This document shows, piece after piece, positions 22,413 through 35,096 of a DNA stretch of 64,000 bases (position 1 is its first letter; each line of letters starts with the position of its first letter). Under the pieces are notes generated by a model that made no database searches, was not told where the DNA came from, and was given only the letters and a program-made list of their open reading frames with translations. The translations under genes were made by a program, and so were the position numbers. Origin of the DNA: Phycomyces blakesleeanus NRRL 1555(-) (taxonomy: Eukaryota; Mucoromycota; Mucoromycetes; Mucorales; Phycomycetaceae); the NCBI RefSeq assembly GCF_001638985.1, contig NW_017265136.1:1906269-1970268 (forward strand), read 5' to 3'.

Positions 22413-25400
22413 AAAAATATTCTAGTGGTACAGGAGAATGAAATAGATTTATACAGGTATTCTTTACCCATCGTCTCTAGAAAAATACATGCTTATGTAT
22501 TTATTTTTCTATCGATAATTTGTAGCTATGTAACAGAAAAAATATATTTAGCTTTACAAAAGATGTTCTTTACCGACTACTGTGTTGAAACTATATGTAA
22601 GTAAGGCTGCTACGTAAAGCATCTGCCCATACAACAAAGTGTCTGTTGTTACCAGGTATTTTACACACTGTGTTACGATTTTCTATTATACATTTTAGGA
22701 TATATTTTGTATATCTCAGAAATTGTGATATCTAATCATATATACTCAACTAAGCACTTATACAGAATTTACATAAATTCCCACTATTTATTTTTCTTAA
22801 ATCAATAGGGTGTTTTTGTGTTTTATTAAACAAGCCAAATAGACGCTCACTATACATTTGGGTTATGTGCTATAATTTTGTTTCTTTTTTTTTCATGAGG
22901 AAAATATATGGATGGTATATCTGAGGCTATAAACTATATTCATAATGAATTATAACTGTGTGGGTTAGATTCGTTAATATTATTATTTTAAATGTAATTT
23001 CCTTTAGTAGACTCATAAATATGTACATATGCGTATATGTTGTACTACAGAATGTACAACAATATCTTTGAAAGTTACTGATACTACTTACCATAATGAA
23101 CAATAAAATTCAAAACACTGGTTGTGTGGTTTGTTCCTGTATACATTGTACAAACATTACTGATCCCAGTGTGCGTTTCGTCATGCAAATAAATAAATTG
23201 GTTTATCCAGGCATTTTGTTCAACGAGGTACATTCTAAATTAGGATAAAAAAAGGGCCAATATATGTTTGTGCTTTTCATATTACATATATAACCTAATT
23301 GACCAAAATGTCCCTTTTTTCCTAATATGGGTATAACCGCTTTGGCTTTATGATCCAATCATTAAAGAGTGGTGAATATATTTTACTTTGAGTAAACTAT
23401 ACACTACTAGTTAGTTTTCCAGCAACTGAATATCCGGTTTATTTTCAAGGTCTGTCTTTAATAGCAGACAAAAATCCAGGTATATTTCAACAAAATTAGC
23501 TTAGGTTAATTATATTAAAAATATCAGTTTAGTTACTTATTTTGTTATATAAATATACAATATAATAGGGAATATCCAGACTAGACTCGGTTGTTATTTT
23601 CCAATACTTCTTGGAAAACAAAGGTAAATAGGTAGGAGCTCATATTGATATTGCATTAGTAAAAAAAAACCGCCGGGGAAAACATCTAGCCTTGCGCCAA
23701 TATCAAAAAGAATGGCTTAGTATGTATCTATCAGAAAATTGTTTGAGTCGGGCAACTATGAAAGCTTGCAAGGTTATTGAGAAGATCGATTGTCTCTATG
23801 TGTTCAATCGATGGAAGTACAGATACACGTACGAAGGTTGTACACGATCATGATAAAATATATTAGATCATTCAAATCATTTGGATTCAGCTCACTGTGT
23901 TTTTATGTACATTTTGTACGCTGATGAGTACATATGTATAATCAGGGCCTTTTCATCTTCCAACTTTACAACCTTACCGGCTCATATATCTATATCATCT
24001 ATGTCATTCCCACATACGTGTAGACTTGAGTTCTCTGACATATCAATCATCCCCTTTGATCCACAGAGATTATAGACAAATTTGGGAAAAAATTAAACAG
24101 ATCATACTTGTAATATAATGAATGTGCTCATATTTCTACTTTAAACTTAGTTTAAGAGCCCATATTGTCTAATTTGCATATCTAATTGCGTTTATATTCG
24201 CCTAGTCTAGACCAACAATCTAATGTCGCGGACATTACATGGTTTTGTAAAATAATATGTAGACAAAAACGTAGTTTAATATTATTTATTTATCCTGTAC
24301 AATATGTACGTTGTTTTGTTTAAAAGAAAATAATTGGATTTTATAATTGGATGTTTAACCAGAAAGTAGACACACATATATCTAGACATGCTTGTGTATA
24401 TTTGATCTGTATTAAGAGATTTGACAAAGCTAAACTGAACAAGTTTTACCCAACAAATAAAGCACAACTCTTGGTGTGAGCAGCCGATTGAGCGGAGTGC
24501 CTCGTTGGTTTTAACCCTCAGTAAGATAGCTATTTTGAACATAATAAAGCATCCTATCTGCAGCTATTTTGGTTAGAGTTGCATATTTTAATACGTAAAT
24601 TTTAGGGGACAAGGGTTTTTTCAATTTAATAGACAGGGTGTTACACACTATGAACAAGTGGTATTCTAGCAAATGTACCCAGATACGACTGCTTATATTC
24701 AGCCCAGATCGCGTCTATATCCGTGGTGTACAACACAACCCTGTCTTTTGTAGTGTGTTTTTTTTTCACATATCAATAGATATATTTTCCCAAAATTTAG
24801 TTTAATTTTTACATATACACAAAAACGAGTCTATGAATTTAATTGGACAAGATGTCTAAAATATAGATAAAACAACGATAACAATAATCCTTAGACAGCT
24901 TATCAGTTAAAAAAAAAGTAAGTTTTCTTAAGAAAGAATTGTGTTTGATACAGAAATATTAAGTAGAAAAACAACAAGAAGTAAAACAAAATAAAGAAAC
25001 AATTACTGCTAAGCAAAATATAAAAATACAATTAATGTATCATCTTTGAAGCTTAGATATTACTGAAGAGCCAATTTTTAAAAAAAAATTACTCAATTAA
25101 AAAAAAGGTAACCTCATTAATAAGCATCCTTTGTCTGTTATAAGCTTAGGATATCACTCCAATCTTATTAAAAAACGTTTCCATGGTATCTACAATTATT
25201 TAGTCTAAAATACTATGAAAGATGTCCCGAACAAAACAGTGAAGAAGTCCCTAACATACATAACAGAGCATAAAAAGATTATCCACTCGAGATGATAAAT
25301 CTTTTTCTGAATATTTTACCCGTATAAACTCAACAATATCAAGTTAGTGTTGAGTTTCTATAGAAAAACCCAAATTCTCTAGATAGGAAGCTTTTTTTAA

Positions 25401-25467
25401 TCATCTATATTCTTAGAAAATTTGGCCAGTTAGATTCGCATACTCGATTCTCTGTATATTTAATGTA
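22413..25467. other. Gene-poor intergenic region
   Basis: AT-rich with no supported gene. Candidate frames near 23881-24075 and 24282-24542 have no recognisable motif and ordinary intergenic base composition. Confidence 0.6.
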
Positions 25468-26809
25468 CAGACACATACAATAAATGAAAGAAAAAAGTTT
25501 AAACTCAACTAAATAGAACATCTTTAATGCAAAGTTGTTGTGCTTTTTTAAAAACTCTTCTCATTCAAATCTCACAATGTCTCAGCAAATCAATAAAAGT
25601 ATTCCTAAGAAACGAAAAGAGCTTTCAGACTATGAAAAAGGACTTATTATCGGTGGTGCTCTCCATAATATTTCATTGACTGCCATTTCGGAGAAGACAG
25701 GCATACCCATGACAACTGTACATAGCACAGTTCAAAGATGGAAACAGAATGGCACGCCATTAACAGAAAAACGCCAAGGACGTCCATCAATTTTGGGTGA
25801 GAGAGATTTACACCAGCTTAAAAACGAAATGAAGAAAGATCGTAATGCCACACTTGGAGAACTCACAAACGCCATGAGACTCATGATTGGCAAGTACATT
25901 TGCAAGAATACCATCCGCAAAGCTATTCGTAAGATCGGAATGTCTTCTTGCCATCCTGTGTTTAAGCCAAGGCTATCCAGAACACATAAAAAGAAACGAT
26001 TGTTGTTTGCTAAACGTTGCAAAGAAGCCAATCAAAGATGGGATCGTGTGATTTGGAGCGATGAGTCTCGCTTTATGGTTTTCCCAAAGGATGGAAACCT
26101 TAGAATTTGGCGCTTTCCTCTGGAGAAGTTCAAGTCTGATTGTATCATGCCTAGAGTACAGTTTGGAGGTGGTTCGGTGATGGTTTGGGGCTGTGTGTGG
26201 GCAGGAGGAGTAGGCCCACTAAAAACGATTATTAACAGCCTTGACCAATTTGGCTATATAAACCTTTTGGAAAGAAAGTTGCTCCCATTTTATGGTCGCC
26301 TAAGTGAAAGACATGACGGGGAGTTTATTTGCCAAGAAGACAATGCTCCTTGTCATAAGTCAAAACTTGTTGAGAACTGGAAAAAGACCCATAATGTACC
26401 AATAATGGAATGGCCGCCGAATAGTCCAGATCTCAGTCCTATTGAGAACCTATGGGCTCATTTGGGTCGGATGGTAAGGGCAAGAGTACCAGCTTCAAGA
26501 ACTATTAAGGAGCTAGACAAGGTTATCCATGAAGGATGGAAGAAAATACCGGTTGCAGTATGCAAGGCCTACTGCATGTCTATGCCAACTCGCATAGCCC
26601 GTATGAAGAAAGCCCGTGGTGATGTTACTAAATATTAAACTTAATAAAAATTATTTTTCTTAATATTTAAAGGTTATATATTCTTATTCCAATGATTTTG
26701 AAAGTGGTTTCTTAAGTAAAAGTAGACAAACAATGAAGAGAGAGTTAAGGATGTTATTTTTTCACTTTGGCGGAAGCTAAAATTTTCTTTCATTTAATTG
26801 ATGAGACTG
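25468..26809 (+). mobile_element. Tc1/mariner element 2 with intact transposase but eroded ends
   Basis: The ends begin CAGACACAT (left, 25468) and CAGTCTCAT (right, read inward from 26809), each flanked by TA (25466-25467 and 26810-26811). The inner part AATGAAAGAAAA is shared, but identity then falls away and the left end lacks the CTTCCGCCAAAG block that is present at the right end. Element length is 1,342 bp, almost equal to element 1. Its transposase frame is complete. Confidence 0.82.
25577..26638 (+). CDS. Tc1-type DD34E transposase, intact
   Basis: A 353-aa protein. The ATG at 25577 is chosen over 25535 because homology to the transposase of element 1 begins there (MSQQINKSIPKKRKELSDY). 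The first 110 residues form the paired helix-turn-helix DNA-binding region, with a GRPS linker after the first domain. The catalytic domain has Asp in WSDESRF, Asp in EDNAPCH and Glu in SPIENLW, with exactly 34 residues between the last two (DD34E). The enzyme would cut and paste TA-flanked elements in the nucleus. It is a plausible source of transposase in trans, although the terminal repeats of the two elements differ. The element lies in a gene-poor region. Confidence 0.93.
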   Translation: MSQQINKSIPKKRKELSDYEKGLIIGGALHNISLTAISEKTGIPMTTVHSTVQRWKQNGTPLTEKRQGRPSILGERDLHQLKNEMKKDRNATLGELTNAMRLMIGKYICKNTIRKAIRKIGMSSCHPVFKPRLSRTHKKKRLLFAKRCKEANQRWDRVIWSDESRFMVFPKDGNLRIWRFPLEKFKSDCIMPRVQFGGGSVMVWGCVWAGGVGPLKTIINSLDQFGYINLLERKLLPFYGRLSERHDGEFICQEDNAPCHKSKLVENWKKTHNVPIMEWPPNSPDLSPIENLWAHLGRMVRARVPASRTIKELDKVIHEGWKKIPVAVCKAYCMSMPTRIARMKKARGDVTKY

Positions 26810-27339
26810 TAGGATCAGGCGGATTTTGTCGTCCATTTGTTGTTATCATTTTTCTTTTTTGGAAGCAACCACGGGCTATTAATAAACGTACTTAATTTTG
26901 TCTGTAAAGTTTGTTGTCCATTCACTATAGTCTGTTTTAACCTGAGAAACCTTGTTGTTCCTCCCATTTATAGTTTTACCCTTATTCTCTCTCCCGGTTC
27001 ATCTTCACCTTAACGCTTTTTTTTACATCTTTCAATTAAATTATTATTCGTAGTAAACTATACCACAAATAAATCCTTATCACACAATATTCCAAATCCA
27101 GTGCCTCAACTGTAAAGTATTATAATAATATAACAACCTGCTTTATCCATTATAGCTAACAAATTATATTACACGAATGTTCCATTGTTTTACAAATAAT
27201 GAAAATCGCTTAACGTAGGCACACATATGATTATAACAGTAAATTCAATGCTAAAACAATTTATAATTTTTTTAAAAAGAAAAGGAAAATAAAGATAGAT
27301 GCGGATAATACAGAACATTGGTGACAAAATAAGAAAAAT
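26810..27339. other. Intergenic region downstream of mariner 2
   Basis: No gene is seen. It lies between the transposon and the 3' end of the REI1 gene. Confidence 0.5.
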
Positions 27340-29053
27340 CTAGATGATTTGTACTTTGAAGTATTTTTGGAGCTTGTTTGCTTGGATACCAGCTCTTGTC
27401 TTGTACTGGTAGTTGATACGCTGGCTCATAAAAGCCTCGGGGGCACTATGTGCATGGTTGCGACCATCTGTGAGTAGAAGTTGACCAGCTCCAGTTGAAG
27501 AACGCATTGATTCAAAGGTATCGTCGCTTGTGTACTGTCCGATCAGTTTGTTAATCAGTACAGAATCTCTAGTCTAATAAAAGTAAAGTCGGCAAAAAAT
27601 AAATCATTGTCAGTAATGTTAATATTAATTTATGACCTTTTTAAGTATTATTTTCCTCTTCATTTGTATTCTTTTTAAAGCTTTATGCAGAGTAACATAT
27701 CATACATATCCACCCCTTCTTATCTGTTTCCTCTATCCAAGCACGCCATTCATCTAACAGCCGAATGGCATGTGATATTCTTACCTCCTCGGGCTTCAGC
27801 TTTTGGTCATAGTATCTCTTCAAGCTACGGTGTCCTACAACCGAACCGTTAGGAAGAACAAGAGACATATCATCATCTGCGAGACGCAAGGTGTTTGTAA
27901 GTGCAGAAAGCTCGGCATCCACATCAACTTCCTCGTCGCCTTCCTCTGGTTGAGGATACGAAGAAGAGAAATCATAAAAGTCGACAATATCGGCTGCGTC
28001 GTCTTCGTCTTCATAGGCAATCTTCCAATGAGCCTTGTCACTCTGTAATTATTTATTTTGATAATAAAGGTTAGTTTCGACGCCTATGGATTAGAGGCTA
28101 AATTTTGTCTATTTCTAATGTTTATATCCAGTAAAGCTATATCCTACTTACCATGTGGCCTCTGACAGCCTCGAGAGATCGGTAACTGCGTCCTTTTCCG
28201 TTACAGAAAATACAAACATTACCCACACTAATCTTTTCTCCGAGGTAACGAATCAATCCTCTCAAGTCGACCAAGTAATCGATATCTGGAATAAAGAAAC
28301 TATGCACAGTAGTCATGTGATCCATGTTCTCTTCAAATGTAGTGGCCTTGTGGGTACAGAATAGACAATCCGTTTCTTCAAGACGAGGAGCTGCCTTGAT
28401 CTTTTCATCGATCTTTGCTAGCATTTCTTCTTCGGTTGTCTCATCTGTCACAAGGAGACTGGCTTGATCAACCTTTGGCTCAGTAGCAACAACAGGTGCC
28501 TTCTCTTTCTTAGGCTGTAAAGCAAATTTGGCAGCCATTTCCTTGTGTTTCTTGGACTGTTCATGATTAGCATATGCATTCTGAGAAGCAAATGGCTTTC
28601 TGTAATAGTTATAGTAGTTTTTATTTTGGAATAAAATGTTAAATTTACGTAAAGTTTATAGCCATTTGCATTTGCATTTGCATTTGGTTATTGTTATTTT
28701 TGTTGTGTGAAAACAAAATTAATTACCTGCAAGCATCGCAGTAACCCTTAAATTCTACAGGCTTCTCTTTGACTTCTGCTGCCGATTTCTGAGCTACGAA
28801 AGTTTGAGGTGTATATGTAAATAAATGTCCAACTGGAAAATGATCGTGATCGATTTATTCAATTACCATCAAACTTTGACTGGAACATGTCACTTTCGAC
28901 AGGTGGCAGTTCAGCCACTTTTCTTTTGAGGTTGTAACGATGCCAGTCTGATCTGTAATGTATCCGTTGTCCTTCAGCTGATTCGAATGCAACCTGGCAT
29001 GCCATGCAGGTATACAGCCCGGATGTAGGTGCAGCGATCTCTTGACCTGGCAT
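27340..29053 (-). CDS. REI1: Cytoplasmic 60S biogenesis factor REI1/ZNF622
   Basis: Five exons on the complement (28867-29053, 28727-28793, 28152-28599, 27785-28042, 27340-27573) give 397 aa, close to yeast Rei1 (393 aa). Four zinc-finger segments are visible: the N-terminal U1-type finger (YTCMACQVAFESAEGQRIHY followed by RSDWHRYNLKRK), a second finger (YCDACRKPFASQNAYANH), and two C2H2-type fingers (CLFCTHKATTFEENMDH and CIFCNGKGRSYRSLEAVRGH). The C-terminus (around QYTSDDTFESM to TRAGIQANKLQK) matches the conserved end of the family. Rei1 acts in the cytoplasm on pre-60S ribosomes, helping release Arx1 and checking the peptide exit tunnel. Intron 2 contains a CATTTG tandem repeat at about 28664-28687. 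Confidence 0.95.
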
Positions 29054-29918
29054 TGTTACTATATTTGTAGGTATAAGTTCGGTCTAGTAAAGGCAAACCC
29101 TAAAAAAAAGTTAAAAAAATTTCGTCTCCTGGGGAATAGTAAACAGTCACTTTCCTGCGAAACATCTTGTCTTGTTCTATCCTAGGCCATCTTCTGGATA
29201 TCATTAAAGTTGCAGAAAGTATTCAATAAGTATAGAAACATATGATATAAATTGGGATTTAAAAGATAAAATAATACATAAAAATAAAGGCTATTATCCG
29301 CCTGTAAAGATAAAAAAGAATAATGTCGACGCAAATAAAAGGAATTGGTGTAACAAGGTAGGATGCATGAGCCATACAAAATGGGTTGCTGCTAAAAGTG
29401 CAATTTGGTTTAGTCAAATAGGTAAATCGGGTATTGTAGTGTCAATTGGGGTGTTCAAATGTTGGAACTAATTTTGCTTTTATAAAAAAAATCACTGGCA
29501 AGGTTATTACACTTCTTTGTCTGTTTAAAAACGCTTATAATTCTCGTCTTTTTACGTTGTTTTTTAACCCCGTGAAGCATATATATATATAAGCATGTAG
29601 TATGTCAAAATGCAAGTTATTTGGCACTCATTTTTTTAACATTTTCTTGTTGCTTACACTAGTCGGTCGTATATTCTTCCCTTCTATATTTCGACTTAAA
29701 TTTATTAATAGTAATACTAATTAAATAGCTATTCTTATGATACACCTAATGGCCTTATACTCACTACAAGAAATATAAGCTAAAATATTTTAATTACTCA
29801 AAGACAATACGATATTTGATAAGTGGTTATTGAAACAAAGAGTTTATTCTCATAAGATATATTTTTATTGACATCAGATTCTAAAAAATGAAAATGAAAA
29901 TTAGACTTTTGTGCATTT
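29054..29918. other. Intergenic region upstream of REI1
   Basis: Presumed REI1 promoter followed by AT-rich sequence. No gene is supported. Confidence 0.5.
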
Positions 29919-30240
29919 AAAAAAGCTTGTATAAAGATAAAACTTACTTTATATGAGGGCATTTGCCCATTTAATGTATTGTGCCATAGAAAGGTCAACT
30001 GTATTGCACGGGATATTGACGCGCAATACAGACAAGAGCTGTTACTATACCACGGGACCTTGACGTGGACATACTAGCCTAGACTGCCATTAGAGGAAGT
30101 GACGCCCCTGTCCTATGACACAATACTCGCCATACCTTCCACCCCAGTAATGACAGCCGTACATTACGGAACCTAAGTGTGCCATGCAGAGAAATCAGAG
30201 TCAAATAAATAAAACAATTAGCATTGGACGGTGTATTTCA
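29919..30240. repeat. Direct repeat copy A, rich in small hairpins
   Basis: Copy A of a degenerate direct repeat. It shares with copy B the order AAAGCTTG, AAACTTACTT, AAGGTCAACTG, ACAGACAAGAGCT, CACGGGACCTTGACG and CTAGACTGCC. It contains a hairpin with 9-bp stems (CTGTATTGC at 29999-30007 and GCAATACAG at 30023-30031) and a second one (CCACG at 30050-30054 and CGTGG at 30064-30068). It is more GC-rich than the flanks. No coding potential is seen. Confidence 0.6.
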
Positions 30241-30455
30241 AAAAGCTTGCTTAAAAATAAAACTTACTTCAGATAATGGTCTTGAAAATTTAATGAATCG
30301 TATAATAATAAGGTCAACTGCATCTCACGGAATCTTGACATGAAATGCAGACAAGAGCTACTAGTACATCACGGAACCTTAACGCACGTATACTAGTCTA
30401 GAATGCCTCTTAGAGGTCTTAATGCCTGTCAGCTATGATACGACGCGTTACTTTA
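30241..30455. repeat. Direct repeat copy B, rich in small hairpins
   Basis: Copy B of the same repeat, with the loop words CACGGAATCTTGACAT and CACGGAACCTTAACGC in the positions of the two hairpins of copy A. The stem CTGCAT/ATGCAG replaces CTGTAT/ATACAG, so pairing is kept while the sequence differs. Confidence 0.55.
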
Positions 30456-31459
30456 ATATAAATTTCAAACATGAGCATTAAATTTGGTTAGTTAAACGCA
30501 TTTCATTGCTTATTTTAAATACAAGCCATTGTCCATTGTAAATGTGCAGTTGAAAGATATTGTGGGGCTATTACAGTTAATACCTCACAATTATATTAGG
30601 CCAAACATCTGTTGGCTTATGCAAGCAAGAATGATGCAATCAGTCACGTGCTCCTTGAATTCAGAAGCGATGACCTGGTATAGGCAGATCAGAACGATCA
30701 AATAAAAGTATCAAAATGAGCTCAGCCTATAAAGCTAATTTTTCTCTGGCCTTACCAATTGATCAAGGTACGCTTTGTAATGGCTAAACACATAAATACT
30801 ACTATGATGTATATAGTGTAATACCTTTTCCTATGGGAAATTTATATTAAGTCTCAAATCCGGATATCCAGTATTCAATAGAGTATAACAAAATGGAAAC
30901 TTAAAAACACAATATGCTAAAATATAACATATTTAAACCAAGTGAAGCAAACTCGATAAATAGTCGCAGTGAGAATTTAATAAGCTCATGCCTTCTTTAC
31001 ACTTTAAATATTAATTTCCAAGACCTAAGCAGTATAAATTACAGTTAGGTTTAAGTTCCATTCTATAGTAGTTTACTAGGTGATTAAAGTACCCGATGTT
31101 TTTATGTAAATGAAAATATGATGAAGGAAATGAATTTAACAATGTTAGCAATGCCAGAGTTTGAATATCGTAAGGAGTGCAATTGTTTTGCTCTTGTTTT
31201 AGATTAACCAGTATAAGTTAATTGAATGACAACTGCTTTCTACGGAGACTCTGAGGGATATTTCAGATATTAAAAAGTTAAGATAGTCTACCATAGGCTG
31301 GCAAAAAAATAGGATTTATTGCTTCAAATTTTGATATGTATCAATAAATGTATGCAATTTGAGCTTGGCCGGTTAAATTACTGTATTGCACGTCACAATA
31401 CTATGTTTGTCTCTTTGCTCTTCTCTTGCATCTCTCTGTAAAGCAAGACATCTCTCATT
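30456..31459. other. Intergenic region upstream of NCE101-like gene
   Basis: AT-rich, with no supported gene. Confidence 0.5.
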
Positions 31460-31744
31460 ATGTCAGCAGGACCAATCAAGTACCAGTATCTCATCTCCAG
31501 GTAATTTCAGCTTATAGTTTACATTTTGGTATTCTTACAGCAAAGTCTTAATGATGCGCTTTTGTTTTATTGTAAAATAAGAACCGGGGACATTGTGTTT
31601 TCACTTACTGTTGGCACACTGGCATACTTTGTCAATGAGAGAGACAATTTCCGTGCTCAGAATGGCAACTCATTACGCGAGTTAATATCGAGAAAGCGAG
31701 AACGGATTATTGCTCAGCGTGAACAAAAATCCGCATCAAATTAA
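31460..31744 (+). CDS. NCE101: NCE101-like small membrane protein
   Basis: Two exons (31460-31500 and 31582-31744) give 67 aa. The N-terminus PIKYQYLISR, a hydrophobic segment (DIVFSLTVGTLAYFVNE) and a C-terminal segment NSLRELISRKR match the layout of fungal Nce101 (non-classical export protein 1), a small single-pass membrane protein of about 55-65 aa. The intron uses GTAATT and an AAG acceptor. A nearer CAG acceptor at 31540 would run into a stop, which supports the choice made. The exact biochemical role of this family is unclear; in yeast it was linked to export of proteins lacking signal peptides. Confidence 0.78.
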
Positions 31745-34084
31745 AAAGAAAAATAGCAAAATAAAAACTGGATTCCTCTTCCCTTCTTGGAGTGTATATT
31801 GTATTTATATTATATTATTAAAATGAACAATATTTGAATTATTTGCATCCATTATATACATATGTATGTATGTATGTGTAATATCTGGATATGTCTTTAA
31901 TTGAAATGTTACTATAACTAATCTCACGCTTTTTTATATGCCAAAATAAAAGACACATGTATATAACACAAACGATAACTAGATATATATATATATATAT
32001 AAGTATCAACCTATAAGCTGGTGTACTTCAGGGATTTACCCATGGATTTATTATCTTCAATACCATCCATTAGATGACAATTTGAAGTTTTTTTTTTGTA
32101 TTATTATAATACCATGCTTAAGCTATAATAATACAACCCTTTGTCTTCTTAAGAAAGATCTTTTACTCTACCGTTTACCTTTTCTTAGCCGCTGTCCAAG
32201 AATACTATATGTAATCCAATTAAATATACAAAATGTGATCACAGAGTATTTGATGCAAAATAATTTGCAATGGTTACTTTATAAATGATTTTAGTAAATT
32301 TTAAATATTTATTTTTATACGTTACAGTCGAAAAGCTAACACTTGGTAAGCACATTGTTGAAAGTATTATATATTTGTGCTTTATTGAGAGTAAAGGTAA
32401 TCGAAAGAATTTTTATTAATTATCCTTTAAAAGAACATTATACCATTAGAATATAGTACAAATCTCATTTGTTATATTAAAGCTTAATATTTTGATGGGC
32501 CAAGTTGAACGCTGCTAAATAGAAGGATAGATTATTGGTAGAACATTTAAAAACATAGAGAGTTTGGGTTTCTCTATTTTGTCTGCGCTTTATAAAGACT
32601 CTTTGGTAATATTCCACCTAAGGAATTCAACAATATCCATGAAACCATAAAAAAAAAGAATTGTGTAATGAGACAAGTTGAATTTAAGGACTCCCTTTTT
32701 TCGTATCATAACATTTGGTTTAACGAAGAAAATCTGTATTATCCATATATCACAGTTATTCGAGTTGTACTTTCTTGTGAAAGAGACATGGGAAAGCTTT
32801 ACCGCGGAAGCAATTACAAGCTAGCTATGTGTTACACCCTCATGTTCTTTAGTCTAGCTATAAACTGTGTAACTCCTTGAAATCAAAAGGTATACATTTG
32901 TCGTGTCCTTTATCTCTGTGCTGTATTTAGCGAAACATCGACAATTTCTCACATCTAAAATTCTAAGCGTATAACTTGGTCTGGTCAAAAAAGTCCCAAC
33001 GAGAGACTTTGGTCGAATGTTTGTACATAATCACTGGAAACTTCAATAACCAAGACTTATATATATGTGTGTGTGTGTGGATGTGGATCTTTTGATCGGA
33101 ATGAATAAATTGATGAAATATAACGCGATATATTAACTCTTGGCTTATTGCATTATACGCTTCTCCTTTCAGCCAAATACACATAATTATAGCTTCCTTT
33201 TCCCGATTATCCTACAGAATATAATATCTGGTGCCGTTTAAATTATTTTCCCAAGAATAATATACTTGTTCAACAACATGGAAAGGGATTGTTTCGTATT
33301 ATTGTCTCTAAAAGAAAAAGAAACCCCCATCAATCACATTGTGGATCCCTGTAAAGACACATAAAAATGAGACGGAAAGATTTGCTTTCAATGTTTTTTG
33401 GTGCTACAATTTATGCCTATTTATCTTCTAAAGCAAATACTCCTCATGTCACTTTTACAAGTCGGTTTATAGTGCAGTATTGTCTAAATTAATCGAATTT
33501 AATACGAGTTGGATTTACTGTGCCTTTAACAATCATATCTTCTGGTGGTGGCATAGATAACAAAGATTCTCCAGTTTTATACACACAAGAAAACAAATTT
33601 CTCCTTTAAAATTAACAAAAGATGAGTACCTTTTTATCCCAAGTTGGATAACACATGTTCGTGATTGGCTTAATGATGACCGCCAATGTTCGATGTAGAA
33701 GTCTGGGTTGATATACGAGATTGAGGCCAATGGGATCCGTCCTACAGTAGACCAAGATTTGCAAATGTCATGATTTCAACACACGCGAAGCACAAAAAAA
33801 CAGGCTGTAGGCAGTTGCAATTCCAAGCCAAACCGGAAACTTTTTTTTGTTCAACTTTGGACACCCCGGATAGGACAAGTACCAAACTCGTGTTTCGAAT
33901 AAAATAAATCAATCAATAAATCATATTTTAGGCTTGGGCTGTGCTCCTATATAAAAACTTGTGTAGATGTCAATATTGCAATGAAATCAAATAATAATAA
34001 GGAGGAAATTAAACAATAACAAAAAAAAACCCCTCAACATCGACGTTTCTTTCTCTTTCTCTCTTTTTCTTTTTACTTTAATAG
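31745..34084. other. Gene-poor intergenic region
   Basis: No gene is supported. There are TA and TG microsatellites (around 31984-32001 and 33059-33080), and a minus-strand frame at 33533-33730 that cannot be extended with plausible splicing. Confidence 0.55.
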
Positions 34085-34876
34085 ATGTGTCGCCCTCTCT
34101 ATGTCGCCAGTCTTGCCTGGCTTGCATTAACAGCCACATCTACAGCCTTTCCTTTAACTCACACTTCAACAATCGATACCCTAACGCTCACCAACTCCTT
34201 GAGCGATTATTATGAAAATATTGTTAACCAAGTAATGGAAACGATGACAAGAGACATTGTCGTGTCTGCACCACACACCTTTATGGATATCCATTCACAT
34301 ACTCTAGGAGACCGTAAGTACACCAAAGAAAAGAAAAATCAAAGCACCCTCCCTTTCTTTTAATATATAAAAATGATTTTCTAACAAACCAAAAAAAAAA
34401 CTCTAGATAGCTGCCGGACATCTCTACGGGCATTTATTCGTTCACTTCACACCCAACTCGATGGACTACAGACGCATTTACTAGACTCAGTCCGTCCTCT
34501 AGTGGAATCCAACCTCCCCAGTCATGCAAGACCTAGTCTCGATACAGCTAAACTCAACGATGCAATCATTATCCTCAACCGCCATATAAGCTTCCAACTA
34601 GATATTATTCTCAATCCACCAAACACTGCTCGTCGAGTAATTCAACAGTCGATAACAAAGATTGATGATCAAATGTGGGATGATACGCTTGTCCAGAGAC
34701 CGATACAAATGACCAGCTCCTTATTGGAAGATTCCACTCTCCGAGAAGCATCTGAATTGACTACTTGGTTAGCAGGCTCCCTTTCTGAGATGGGCGGTAT
34801 TCTCAGAGTAGAGTTTGATGGACGAGTACAGGACGCAATGCAGTCAATGATGGAAGACTTCTTGGAAGACGAATAA
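34085..34876 (+). CDS. Predicted secreted protein of unknown function
   Basis: Two exons (34085-34313 and 34407-34876) give 232 aa. A signal peptide is visible at the N-terminus (MCRPLYVASLAWLALTATST). The mature part is rich in predicted amphipathic helix, with one Cys (HSCRTS, after the intron) and an acidic C-terminus ending EDFLEDE. No known motif is recognised. A CT-rich tract lies immediately upstream of the ATG (34047-34080), as seen in many expressed fungal genes. The gene starts a tightly packed block with ATG10, which begins 220 bp downstream on the same strand. It is a Mucoromycota-specific secreted-protein candidate; no function is proposed. Confidence 0.75.
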
Positions 34877-35096
34877 CGATAATACCTTTTCACAAAATGA
34901 AAATAATAATAATTGTACCTTTCTTTTTTATACCTTCTTTTTTGTATATATATTATATATTCTACACTTTATTATACCCAACTTCCCACCACACAACACT
35001 AATAAACAAAGCTCCAGTTTCTCTATTTCTTTTTCTACTTTTTTCTTGTCATTTCCGCCCCTTCATTCTTTATACATTGAAATACAGCAGTAATAT

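Noticed and set aside
33489..33780. Possible two-exon minus-strand gene ending in MPPPEDMIVKGTVNPTRIKF
   Set aside because: Joining the frames needs a 29-nt intron, which is shorter than any other intron here, and an upstream stop leaves no start codon.
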